This document shows positions 1 to 6,388 of a stretch of DNA of 11,510 nt, piece after piece. The DNA lies in the NCBI GenBank assembly GCA_009704345.1, contig WLEH01000014.1, positions 1 through 11,510 on the forward strand, written 5' to 3'. This stretch comes from Actinomycetota bacterium. GTDB lineage: Bacteria; Actinomycetota; Actinomycetes; S36-B12; UBA5976. A model generated the notes under the pieces. The model was not told the DNA's origin, did not search any database, and was given only the letters and a program-made list of their open reading frames with translations. The position numbers and the translations under genes were made by a program. Numbering within the stretch: position 1 is the stretch's first letter; each line of letters starts with the position of its first letter.

Positions 1-89
1 CTAAAGGGACTGCCAGCGCAACAATTCTCTTTGCTGTATTAGTTACGCTAGCGTTCTTGAAATTTGATCGTAAAGACATTTTGTCATAA
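1..89 (+). CDS. C-terminal fragment of a membrane protein (partial, 5' end outside window)
   Basis: Reading from base 3, 28 codons stay open to TAA at 87-89. The visible residues form one hydrophobic stretch (ATILFAVLVTLAFL) followed by a short basic/acidic tail, KFDRKDILS. This is a typical last transmembrane helix with a cytoplasmic tail. A tail of the form F-x-R-[RK]-D-[IL] resembles the end of many ABC-2 type permeases, but one helix is too little to assign a family. No terminator follows; the next gene is a tRNA 136 bp downstream. The fragment is short, so the coding call rests on amino-acid character alone. Confidence 0.5.
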   Translation, partial: KGTASATILFAVLVTLAFLKFDRKDILS

Positions 90-141
90 CTGCGATATGC
101 CACTTCACTGTTGGGTTCCTTGAGTAACTAACGGGGAAATC

Positions 142-185
142 TGCCAAACCCAGAGGCGAGTGAGCTAGCAAGATGGCGTTTGGCA
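142..185 (+). other. Long-loop inverted repeat in the 90-225 intergenic stretch
   Basis: TGCCAAAC at 142-149 is perfectly complementary to GTTTGGCA at 178-185 across a 28-nt loop. A second hairpin follows at 200-221 (CTGATCC / GGGTCAG, one G-T pair, 8-nt loop), ending 4 nt before the first tRNA-Ser. Neither is followed by a T-tract, so they are not ordinary terminators. They could be structure in the tRNA precursor leader or an unrecognised small RNA. I see no convincing -35/-10 pair for the tRNAs in this stretch and no open reading frame with protein-like character. Confidence 0.3.
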
Positions 186-225
186 TGATTGCCCCCTGCC
201 TGATCCGGCTCGCTGGGTCAGACAT

Positions 226-315
226 GGAGGGCTCGCATAGTGGACTAGTGCAGCGGTCTTGAAAACCGCCAGGTCGGCGACCCCGGCCTCGTGGGTTCAA
301 ATCCCACGCCCTCCG
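226..315 (+). tRNA. tRNA-Ser(UGA)
   Basis: A class II tRNA of 90 nt. The acceptor stem GGAGGGC (226-232) pairs perfectly with GCCCTCC (308-314), with G315 as discriminator. The anticodon stem GCGGT/ACCGC encloses the loop CTTGAAA, giving anticodon TGA at 260-262, which reads UCA and related Ser codons. The long variable arm (GGTCGG...CCGGCC) is typical of serine tRNAs. The T arm is GTGGG-TTCAAAT-CCCAC (291-307). CCA is not encoded (next bases CGC), so the 3' end must be added enzymatically. The next tRNA starts 5 nt later, which implies a shared precursor. Confidence 0.97.
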
Positions 316-320
316 CGCAA

Positions 321-410
321 GGAGACGTCGCCTAGCCCGGTCCATGGCGCCCGCCTGCTAAGTGGGAGGGGACCAAAATCCCCACGTGGGTTCAAATCCC
401 ACCGTCTCCG
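321..410 (+). tRNA. tRNA-Ser(GCU)
   Basis: A class II tRNA of 90 nt. The acceptor stem GGAGACG (321-327) pairs with CGTCTCC (403-409), with discriminator G410. The anticodon stem CCCGC/GTGGG (one G-T pair) holds the loop CTGCTAA, giving anticodon GCT at 357-359, which reads AGC/AGU. The variable arm GGGGA...TCCCC and the T arm GTGGG-TTCAAAT-CCCAC are clear. No CCA is encoded. It shares its T arm and long variable arm with the preceding serine tRNA, as expected for recognition by one seryl-tRNA synthetase. Confidence 0.97.
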
Positions 411-448
411 CGGTACGTTGCAGTGATATCTGTGAGTGATCACAGGTC

Positions 449-454
449 TACACT
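449..454 (+). promoter_or_regulatory. Possible -10 box (TACACT) for the tRNA-Arg
   Basis: TACACT lies 11 nt before the mature 5' end of tRNA-Arg. It would start transcription at about 461, giving a short precursor leader. No convincing -35 is present at the right distance, and a TTGCAG at 418-423 is too far away. The tRNA may instead be read from the upstream serine tRNAs. Confidence 0.25.
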
Positions 455-465
455 GCATCGACTTA

Positions 466-538
466 GCGCCCGTAGCTCAACGGATAGAGCATCTGACTAC
501 GGATCAGAAGGTTAGGAGTTCGAGTCTCTTCGGGCGCG
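466..538 (+). tRNA. tRNA-Arg(ACG)
   Basis: A 73-nt class I tRNA. The acceptor stem GCGCCCG (466-472) pairs with CGGGCGC (531-537), with discriminator G538. The anticodon stem TCTGA/TCAGA encloses CTACGGA, giving anticodon ACG at 499-501. A34 is expected to be deaminated to inosine by TadA so that it reads CGU, CGC and CGA. The D arm begins TAGCTCAAC and the T arm contains TTCGAGT. CCA is not encoded. A strong terminator follows immediately. Confidence 0.97.
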
Positions 539-541
539 CTG

Positions 542-569
542 AAAACCCGCAACTTGTTGCGGGTTTTTT
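542..569 (+). terminator. Intrinsic terminator after the tRNA cluster
   Basis: A perfect hairpin (AAACCCGCAA, loop CTTG, TTGCGGGTTT) starts 4 nt after tRNA-Arg and runs directly into a T6 tract (564-569). It is a classic rho-independent terminator that ends tRNA transcription and insulates the downstream oxidoreductase gene. Confidence 0.93.
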
Positions 570-675
570 CTTGTTGCAATCAATTTTTCACCTCTACGAT
601 TCCAGCGAAATGCAACTGAAGCCAGTATTGCAGCTGTAATTCTCAGCACATCAACTACTGAAAATGCAATTAGAT

Positions 676-684
676 TGCTAGTCT
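676..684 (+). promoter_or_regulatory. Extended -10 promoter element for the oxidoreductase (leaderless)
   Basis: TGC followed by TAGTCT (679-684) is an extended -10 element. Six bases (GAGGCG) separate it from the ATG at 691, so the usual +1 position falls on the A of the start codon. No -35 resembling TTGACA sits 16-18 bp upstream, consistent with an extended -10 promoter. Confidence 0.55.
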
Positions 685-690
685 GAGGCG

Positions 691-1662
691 ATGCACTCAA
701 TTACATTTAATAGTTGCGGTGATTTAAGCGTGCTTCAAATGGTTGAATCTGAAACTTTATCGCCTACTGCTAATGAAGCATTGGTTAAGGTGGCTTTAGC
801 AGGAGTTAACTTCATTGATGTTTATCATCGCCGTGGTCAATACCCCTTACCTCTGCCTAGCGGAATTGGACTTGAAGGGATCGGCGAAATTGTTTCAATA
901 GGTAAGGCAGGTGGTGACTTTAAAGTTGGAGATAGAGTTTTTTGGACTAGCGCTCTTGGAAGTTATGCCCAATATGTGAATGTACCTATTGATCAATTAA
1001 CTGTCATTAAGCCCGAACTACAGCTAACCAATGAACAGCTCCTTCCATTATTGCTTCAAGGAATGACCGCACATTATCTTGTCAACTCCTCATATCAAGT
1101 AACTGGTGAAGACACGGTCTTAGTAACTGCTGCCGCAGGAGGTGTTGGACAACTAGTTGTTCAATTACTCAAAGATAAAGGGGCAACTGTCATAGCTTGT
1201 GCTTCAAATTCCAACCGTGCCCAATACGCAAAAAATTTAGGTGCCGATTTCGTCGGCATATACGACCAAATCGCAAGTTTGGTAGCGGAAGTAACAAAAG
1301 GTTTAGGCGTAGATGTTGTATATGACTCTGTTGGAAAAGACTATTTTGATGTGTGCCTAGCAACGCTAAAAGATAACGGTATGTATGTGCTTTGTGGAGC
1401 TGCGAGTGGGCCGGTACCACCGTTAGATCTAGGTAGATTAAGTACAAAATCACTTGCGATTCGTCGACCAACACTTGGTTCCTATGCCAGAACTCAAGAT
1501 GATCGTATAGCGAGATTGGAGGATTTAACCAATCTGATCCGGGCTGGAAAACTTAAGTATCCATCCGCAAAAGCATTCCCGATGGACAAAACAAAAGAAG
1601 CGCACGATTTGATTGAGTCTCGTACTTATTCAGGAAAGATTGCTATCGATCCTTGGCTATAA
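691..1662 (+). CDS. NADPH:quinone oxidoreductase family protein (zinc-independent medium-chain reductase)
   Basis: A 323-residue protein of the medium-chain dehydrogenase/reductase superfamily, close to the quinone oxidoreductase (Qor) group, whose members reduce quinones or related carbonyls with NADPH in the cytoplasm. The N-terminal GroES-like part contains GVNFIDVYHRRGQYP (38-52) and GIGLEGIGEI, both typical of Qor. The Rossmann domain carries AAAGGVGQ (147-154), the NADP-binding turn. No Cys cluster for structural zinc is seen. Length matches the family (about 320-330). The start fits the usual Qor beginning (M-x-x-I-x-F). A GAGG lies only 2-3 nt before the ATG, too close for normal use, and an extended -10 box points to a leaderless mRNA. 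It stands alone, after the tRNA terminator and convergent with the TetR gene 61 bp away. The exact substrate cannot be read from sequence. Confidence 0.9.
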   Translation: MHSITFNSCGDLSVLQMVESETLSPTANEALVKVALAGVNFIDVYHRRGQYPLPLPSGIGLEGIGEIVSIGKAGGDFKVGDRVFWTSALGSYAQYVNVPIDQLTVIKPELQLTNEQLLPLLLQGMTAHYLVNSSYQVTGEDTVLVTAAAGGVGQLVVQLLKDKGATVIACASNSNRAQYAKNLGADFVGIYDQIASLVAEVTKGLGVDVVYDSVGKDYFDVCLATLKDNGMYVLCGAASGPVPPLDLGRLSTKSLAIRRPTLGSYARTQDDRIARLEDLTNLIRAGKLKYPSAKAFPMDKTKEAHDLIESRTYSGKIAIDPWL

Positions 1663-1723
1663 AGTTAAATCCTGAAAGACTCAAGCTCTGCAACTATGGT
1701 AAAACTTAAAACTGATTTAATCT

Positions 1724-2314
1724 TTATTTTCTGAATTTTGTTATAGCTAGCCAGCCCCGTTCGAGTAATTCATTAACTGCTTCTGGTTTTGGCATAGCTG
1801 GAGATAATGATTCGGCTGAAGTTAAGGTTACGTAGCCATGAACTAACGACCAAGCAAACGCTGCTACTTGCTCAATATCCGAATGTTCAATTAACCCCTC
1901 ATTAGACAGATCCAAAATTGCATCGTGAAAAATTGACCGTGATGATGGATCATCTTCATCATTTGGTAACGAGTCACAATCTAGAAAAGCTACGGAGAAC
2001 AATCCAGGCTCAGATAGACCAAACTCGATATAGGATCGACCAATAGTTAAAAACCTCTTTTTTACATCCGTTTCTTGTCCCAAGGCCTTTAACATGTATC
2101 GAGCTAATTCTTCTCTGGCTTGTTGGGATATTCCAGCTTTTAGGCTTTCACCATTTGGAAAATGGCGATAAACCGCCATCGGTGAAACATGCACTTGATT
2201 TGCCAAGTGCGTTACCCCTAAATTCTTGGGTCCATTGACTCGAGCTTCTTTGACACCAGCACGCAACAGAGCATCCGCCAGATTCCCATGGTGGTACTTG
2301 GTTTTCTTTTTCAT
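1724..2314 (-). CDS. TetR/AcrR-family transcriptional repressor with WHG-type C-terminal domain
   Basis: A 196-residue regulator. The N-terminus has YHHGNL (7-12), a common lead-in to this TetR subgroup. It is followed by a helix-turn-helix at about 34-52 (VTHLANQVHVSPMAVYRHF) ending in the typical YRHF recognition-helix signature. The C-terminal ligand-binding domain contains WSLVHG (155-160), the W-x-x-x-H-G hallmark of the WHG (TetR_C_33) group. The start is ATG at 2314, six bases after a perfect TATAAT, so the mRNA is probably leaderless. The gene is divergent from an exporter operon, and a perfect inverted repeat (2341-2359) lies between them over both promoters. The inferred role is repression of itself and the MMPL exporter operon, relieved by a small hydrophobic ligand, perhaps an export substrate. 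The ligand is unknown. Confidence 0.9.
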   Translation of the reverse strand: MKKKTKYHHGNLADALLRAGVKEARVNGPKNLGVTHLANQVHVSPMAVYRHFPNGESLKAGISQQAREELARYMLKALGQETDVKKRFLTIGRSYIEFGLSEPGLFSVAFLDCDSLPNDEDDPSSRSIFHDAILDLSNEGLIEHSDIEQVAAFAWSLVHGYVTLTSAESLSPAMPKPEAVNELLERGWLAITKFRK

Positions 2315-2315
2315 G

Positions 2316-2345
2316 TTGACATTATAAACATTAATCGGGTATGTT
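2316..2345 (+). promoter_or_regulatory. Sigma70-type promoter of the exporter operon
   Basis: TTGACA (2316-2321), an 18-bp spacer and TATGTT (2340-2345) form a good vegetative promoter, with the start predicted near 2352. The TetR-type palindrome 2341-2359 covers the -10 box and start point. Its -35 box shares base 2321 with the opposing TATAAT of the repressor gene, so polymerase can occupy only one direction at a time. Confidence 0.65.
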
Positions 2346-2351
2346 TACCAA
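2321..2351 (-). promoter_or_regulatory. Promoter of the TetR gene
   Basis: On the minus strand a perfect TATAAT lies at 2326-2321. With a long 19-bp spacer, TTGGTA at 2351-2346 is the best -35 candidate. The start codon follows the -10 after exactly six bases (GTCAAC), giving a leaderless transcript. The palindrome 2341-2359 overlaps the -35 region, which is consistent with autorepression. Confidence 0.6.
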
Positions 2352-2359
2352 GTAAACAT
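2341..2359. promoter_or_regulatory. Probable TetR-family operator (perfect 8-3-8 palindrome)
   Basis: ATGTTTAC-CAA-GTAAACAT is a perfect inverted repeat with 8-bp arms and a 3-bp centre. It lies in the 96-bp gap between the repressor and the exporter operon, overlapping the -10 and start of the operon promoter and the -35 of the repressor promoter. Size, symmetry and position match operators bound by TetR dimers. Binding itself is inferred. Confidence 0.75.
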
Positions 2360-2360
2360 C

Positions 2361-2384
2361 TGAAGGCGACCGAACAAGCCTTCA
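2361..2384 (+). promoter_or_regulatory. Hairpin in the 5' leader of the exporter operon
   Basis: TGAAGGC (2361-2367) is perfectly complementary to GCCTTCA (2378-2384) around a 10-nt loop. From the predicted start at about 2352 it lies at +10 to +33 of the mRNA. It has no U-tract, so it is not a terminator. It may stabilise the mRNA or be a second protein-binding site. It ends 12 nt before the Shine-Dalgarno sequence. Confidence 0.4.
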
Positions 2385-2387
2385 ACT

Positions 2388-2414
2388 GTGAGTACTAAAG
2401 GGGTGCGAGTGTGA
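2388..2414 (+). other. Possible 8-codon upstream ORF overlapping the operon start
   Basis: GTG at 2388 opens an 8-codon frame encoding MSTKGVRV. Its TGA stop (2412-2414) overlaps the GTG start (2411-2413) of the first operon gene as GTGA, the usual arrangement for translational coupling. The frame contains the Shine-Dalgarno of the main gene (AAAGGGG, 2397-2403). Its own ribosome site is absent. The first 9 bases, TGTGAGTAC (2387-2395), recur at 2410-2418 across the real start, so this may be only a small duplication. Confidence 0.25.
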
Positions 2415-3139
2415 GTACGGTCGATAGCGGAAGTGTCAGATCAAGTGGGAGATTGGCTGCTTCAATTAGCTTAATTCAAGGTCTCTTACTGTTTGTTCCA
2501 CTTGTTGTATTGGGTGCCGCCATCGAGTGGCCGGCTAGTCTTGATGATCCAGCAGCAATCGCGCTTCCTCGTCTGTTGGAAGAAGAGGGTGCGGTTAGGT
2601 TTGGATATATTGCCTATCTGATTTACTCAATTCTCTTTGTTATCACAATCACGCTGCTTGCTAAGTGTGTATCTGGTAGTGCGATGCGCGCATTCATGTC
2701 ATTAATCTTGGGTTTTGCCTTGATCTCAACGATGGCTCGAACTATTGGAATTATTCGCTGGCTAGATCCTATGCCACAACTAGCTAAGTCTTGGGAATTA
2801 GCAGCTACTGAGGAAGAGCGTTACGCAATTAGTGTTAATTTTGATGTTCTAAATTCATATGGCGGAACCATTGGAGAAGTTTTAGGGGTAAGTATCTTTG
2901 CCGCCATTTCAATTCTTTTATTCTGTATTGCCGCAATAAAGGATCGTTCACTGCCTACTTGGCTGAGCGGATTTGGTTTAATTGCTGCTACTGCTGTCCT
3001 AGCTACCGCCAGCACGCTGGCCGGTGTAGATGCTGGTGATTTTTTAATCACATTCGGAACGACAATGGTTCAGCTTTGGTTCTTGGCAATTGGATTTTGG
3101 CTGCTTTACTGGTCAAAAAAATCGACTGAAAAAGTTTAA
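2411..3139 (+). CDS. Six-helix membrane protein, DUF4386-like
   Basis: A 242-residue integral membrane protein with about six helices (roughly 17-36, 63-84, 92-113, 154-175, 181-203, 215-234). The layout of a basic N-terminal RLA segment before helix 1, an external stretch with ALPRLLEEEGAVRFGY before helix 2 and LPTWLSGFGLIAA at helix 5 resembles DUF4386 proteins. No function is established for that family. I am moderately confident of the resemblance and would not name an activity. The GTG start has a good Shine-Dalgarno, AAAGGGG (2397-2403), 7 nt upstream. It is the first gene of the operon; the next begins 8 bp after its stop. It could be an accessory component of the downstream exporter or an independent membrane stress protein. 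Confidence 0.75.
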   Translation: MSTVDSGSVRSSGRLAASISLIQGLLLFVPLVVLGAAIEWPASLDDPAAIALPRLLEEEGAVRFGYIAYLIYSILFVITITLLAKCVSGSAMRAFMSLILGFALISTMARTIGIIRWLDPMPQLAKSWELAATEEERYAISVNFDVLNSYGGTIGEVLGVSIFAAISILLFCIAAIKDRSLPTWLSGFGLIAATAVLATASTLAGVDAGDFLITFGTTMVQLWFLAIGFWLLYWSKKSTEKV

Positions 3140-3147
3140 GACAAGAG

Positions 3148-4164
3148 ATGACAGCGGGTATTGAATCAAATATGCGTAGTAACTTGCATGTGATACTTGG
3201 GAACGGGACTGTCGGCGAGAGATTAGCTAAGGTTCTCCTTCTTAACCATAAACAGGTACTAGTTCTTACCCGCTCTAAACCAAATTATGAACTTCCTGGT
3301 GTTAGTTACGATGTTGCTAATTCCAAATCAACTGAAAGCATGCTCGCAGCGGCACCAAAAGCTAAAGTCATTTACAACTGTGTAAATCCGCCATATCACA
3401 AATGGAAATCTGATTGGCCTGCAATCTCTAAGGCCGTAAATGAGTTTGCAATAAGGTCAGGAGCAAATTTAGTTAGTTCGTCAAACCTATATGGCTATGG
3501 ACCTCACAACGGCGTGCTTACCGAAGACTTACCACTTAAAGCTACCTGGACTAATGGAGAAGTTAGAGCAGAGGTATGGCAGGAAGCTAAGGTGCTGCAT
3601 GATGCCGGATTACTCAAGGTAACTGAGGTTCGCGGATCTGATTACATATGCGCGAACGAACAAAGTCGAATGGGGCACCGTGTTGTTCCTAATTTGTTAT
3701 TGGAAAAGCCGATCCAACTCCTAGGTGCACTCGATCAACCCCACACCTGGACAGATCCAGATGATGTAGCAAAGCTCATGATGGTTTTGGCTGAAGATGA
3801 CAGAAGCTGGGGTCAGCCTTGGCATGTTCCTAGCAACGAGCCCAAAACACAGCGAGAGGTTGTTGCCGATATCGCAAATGCCCTTGGTATAACAAATTAC
3901 TCAATCAGAGCTGCTGGACCCATAGTGGAACGAATACTTGGTCTCATTAATCCCTTAATTCGGGAGTTAAACAAAGGAAGTTACCAGTTTCATTCACCCT
4001 TTGTAATGAGTTCAAAAAAATCTTTCGAAGCGTTTGGGCTCATTGCCAAACCCTGGCAGCAAGTAATTCAAGATTTGGTGAAGCCATATCTGGATTATGT
4101 AAACATTAATGGAATGCACTCGATCTCAAAACTTGGCAGTGAAAGATTTCCGGATTTAAGTTAG
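3148..4164 (+). CDS. NAD(P)-binding epimerase/dehydratase-like protein (atypical extended SDR)
   Basis: A 338-residue Rossmann protein. G18-N-G20-T-V-G23 is the dinucleotide-binding turn after a first beta strand (LHVILGN). SSSNLYGYG (110-118) matches the strand-4/Ser-Tyr region of extended SDRs, and RGSDYI plus TWTDPDDVAKLMMVLAE match their substrate-domain landmarks. The usual YxxxK is not evident: the corresponding segment reads GEVRAEVWQEAK. It is therefore best called atypical, possibly a sensor or a reductase with unusual chemistry. Starts at 3148 (ATG directly after AAGAG) or at Met9 (3172) are both possible; neither has an ideal ribosome site, and translational coupling over the 8-bp gap is likely. 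It sits between a membrane protein and the MMPL exporter, suggesting a tailoring role for the exported molecule. Substrate unknown. Confidence 0.8.
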   Translation: MTAGIESNMRSNLHVILGNGTVGERLAKVLLLNHKQVLVLTRSKPNYELPGVSYDVANSKSTESMLAAAPKAKVIYNCVNPPYHKWKSDWPAISKAVNEFAIRSGANLVSSSNLYGYGPHNGVLTEDLPLKATWTNGEVRAEVWQEAKVLHDAGLLKVTEVRGSDYICANEQSRMGHRVVPNLLLEKPIQLLGALDQPHTWTDPDDVAKLMMVLAEDDRSWGQPWHVPSNEPKTQREVVADIANALGITNYSIRAAGPIVERILGLINPLIRELNKGSYQFHSPFVMSSKKSFEAFGLIAKPWQQVIQDLVKPYLDYVNINGMHSISKLGSERFPDLS

Positions 4165-4188
4165 TTAGATATCGATAAGGAAAACACA

Positions 4189-6387
4189 ATGACCTCAGTA
4201 CCTCAAGTTCGAAACAATTCCAATAATGGGCTCTTCTACCGGTTGGGTATGTTTGTCGCTAAGCGAAAACTGTCTGTATTAATTGGTTACTTGATTTCCA
4301 TGGTCATATTCGGCACTTTTGGTTTTCAAGTTTTTGGTGCAATGCAGTCCTACGGCTTTAATGATCCCAATAGCGACTCAAGTCGTGCTGCACAAATCCT
4401 TATTGACGAATTTGGCGTAACTGATCCAGTTGCAATTTTGGCGATTGAAACTCCGAGTGGAGTTGATGTTGATGCGGCAGCTGCTACTAAATTATTGAAT
4501 GATGTCGCACAGTTAGATGATGTTAAGTCAGTTATTTCCTATTGGTCAACTGGCGGTGCACCAACTCTACTTGGAAGCGATGGCCGAACCGGCCAAGCAA
4601 TCGTGATTGCTGAAGATGGAATTGATACCGCAAACTTAGCTAACCAGATAGTAGAGGATTTCACTGGAAAACAAGAGGGTTTAACTGTTTATGCATTTAG
4701 TGGTGACATTGTTGGTAATGCATTCGAAGAAACCATTACAGGCGATTTGTATCGTGCCGAAGCAATTGCCATTCCAATCACCGCAGTAATTTTGCTTTTT
4801 GTTTTTGGTTCCTTGGTTGCTGCTGGACTCCCGTTTTTGGTTGCCGGTGGCACGATCATGGGATCCTTTTTTGCACTATTTATAATCTCGGAGTTTACCG
4901 ATGTATCGGTTTTTGCATTGAACCTGATAACAGGTCTCGGTTTGGCGTTGGGTATTGATTATGCGCTGCTGATAATCAATCGGTTCCGGGAGGAGTTAAA
5001 TTCTGGCAAAGCGGTGCCAGCGGCAGTAGCAGCCACTGTCGCCTCTGCCGGCAAAACCGTATTTGTTTCTGGCATAACTGTTGCTGTCACTTTGGCTTCG
5101 TTACTGATGTTCCCACAATACTTCTTAAGATCTTTTGCTTATGCCGGAATTTCAGTTGCGCTTCTTGCGGTGATTGGCGCCTTAACCGCAGTACCAGCCC
5201 TATTAGCGATTTTGGGGAAGAATGTAAATCGACTAAAGGTTCGACGCGGCGATTTAGCTCCTAAAGATGATGGCTTCTGGGCGAAACTAGCAAGATTTGT
5301 GATGCATCGGCCATGGCCCGTGCTACTAGCCACTATTGCACTCTTGTTTTTCATTGCGGCACCTTCAACAAATGTGTCTCTTGGTGAAGTGGATGAGCGC
5401 GCACTGCCTGCCGACAATCCTGCCGTGATAGCTGGTGAAGTATTACGTGAACGTTTTGCTGGCAACGACAGTTCACCCTATGAAATAGTTTTGATTGAGC
5501 CCGATTCTGCAGCGGCAATCGAATCTTATGCACTGAAAATCTCTCAGATTCCTGAAATTGTTCGAGTTGTTTCGCCAGCGAGCATTATTAGTGATGGAGT
5601 TGTTGTTGCACCAAACCCAGAATCTGAATCGTTTCAGACCGCTGCAATGGCTCGAATTGAGGCAATTGGTGATGTCAGGCCGCTTGATCCTGCTGGCGAA
5701 GCGTTGCTAACGGACATTCGTGCCATTTCGGCTCCTGCAACCGAAGCTTTAGTCGGTGGTATCGCAGCTCAATCAGCTGACGCAACTAATTCAGTAATTG
5801 ATCGAGTTTGGATTGTAGGGTTATGGCTGGCTCTGGCAACTATGGTCATTTTGTTTATGTTCACTGGCAGTGTATTAATCCCAATTAAGGCACTTGCTTT
5901 AAACCTGCTGAGTTTAGGTGCGATGCTTGGTGCACTAGTTTGGGTCTTCCAAGGTGGTCAATTGAATTGGTTGACTGGCGATTACATTGTAACTGGCACC
6001 GTAGACATCTCTACCATAATTCTGATTGCGGTAATCGCGTTTGCCTTATCAATGGATTATGAAGTATTCATGCTTTCCCGAATAAAAGAAGAGCATGACA
6101 CTGGTGCCACTACAACTGATGCGGTTGCTTTCGGCTTACAGCGCACTGGACGAATCATCACGGCAGCAGCTCTATTAATTGCAATCGTTTTTGCCGCTTT
6201 TTTAAGCAGTTCAGCTACCAATATCAAACAGCTTGGCTTTGGCGTTACCTTCGCTATCTTGCTTGACGCTACCGTAGTTCGCGGCTTGTTGGTGCCATCA
6301 TTTATGCGCATTGCTGGCAATGCCAATTGGTGGGCCCCCGCCCCATTAAAACGTCTTCACACTAAATTCGGCATAAAGGAGGGTTAA
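4189..6387 (+). CDS. MMPL/RND-family transporter (proton-driven exporter)
   Basis: A 732-residue, two-repeat transporter of the MMPL type (PF03176). Helix 1 spans about 28-50, followed by an extracytoplasmic domain of about 135 residues, helices 2-6 (about 187-345), helix 7 (about 372-392), a second external domain, and helices 8-12 (about 535-715). The proton-relay signatures are intact in both halves: GIDYALLIINRFREE with D257-Y258, and SMDYEVFMLSRIKEE with D623-Y624. They match the Asp-Tyr pairs known from mycobacterial MmpL3. Family members export lipids, hydrophobic metabolites or drugs across the cytoplasmic membrane. The start has AAGGAAA 4177-4183 at good spacing. No membrane-fusion or outer-membrane partner is present, as expected for an actinobacterium. 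Control by the upstream TetR is inferred. Cargo is unknown. Confidence 0.93.
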   Translation: MTSVPQVRNNSNNGLFYRLGMFVAKRKLSVLIGYLISMVIFGTFGFQVFGAMQSYGFNDPNSDSSRAAQILIDEFGVTDPVAILAIETPSGVDVDAAAATKLLNDVAQLDDVKSVISYWSTGGAPTLLGSDGRTGQAIVIAEDGIDTANLANQIVEDFTGKQEGLTVYAFSGDIVGNAFEETITGDLYRAEAIAIPITAVILLFVFGSLVAAGLPFLVAGGTIMGSFFALFIISEFTDVSVFALNLITGLGLALGIDYALLIINRFREELNSGKAVPAAVAATVASAGKTVFVSGITVAVTLASLLMFPQYFLRSFAYAGISVALLAVIGALTAVPALLAILGKNVNRLKVRRGDLAPKDDGFWAKLARFVMHRPWPVLLATIALLFFIAAPSTNVSLGEVDERALPADNPAVIAGEVLRERFAGNDSSPYEIVLIEPDSAAAIESYALKISQIPEIVRVVSPASIISDGVVVAPNPESESFQTAAMARIEAIGDVRPLDPAGEALLTDIRAISAPATEALVGGIAAQSADATNSVIDRVWIVGLWLALATMVILFMFTGSVLIPIKALALNLLSLGAMLGALVWVFQGGQLNWLTGDYIVTGTVDISTIILIAVIAFALSMDYEVFMLSRIKEEHDTGATTTDAVAFGLQRTGRIITAAALLIAIVFAAFLSSSATNIKQLGFGVTFAILLDATVVRGLLVPSFMRIAGNANWWAPAPLKRLHTKFGIKEG

Positions 6388-6388
6388 G

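Noticed and set aside
90..225. Small signal recognition particle RNA ahead of the serine tRNAs
   Set aside because: The conserved GGAAGG-AGCAG tetraloop region is not present on either strand.
43..345. Minus-strand open frame across the first tRNA
   Set aside because: It is the complement of tRNA-Ser and its flanks, its Arg-rich start comes from tRNA GC content, and it shows no protein-family character.
436..700. Short open frames on both strands across tRNA-Arg and its terminator
   Set aside because: They run through the tRNA and the terminator hairpin; no ribosome site or domain supports them.
1663..1723. Terminator between the convergent oxidoreductase and TetR genes
   Set aside because: Only TTAAATC/GATTTAA with a 41-nt loop is found; it is too weak and AT-rich to call.
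5139..5533. Minus-strand frames inside the MMPL gene
   Set aside because: The plus strand encodes a continuous, motif-bearing transporter here; the reverse frames are low-complexity by-products.
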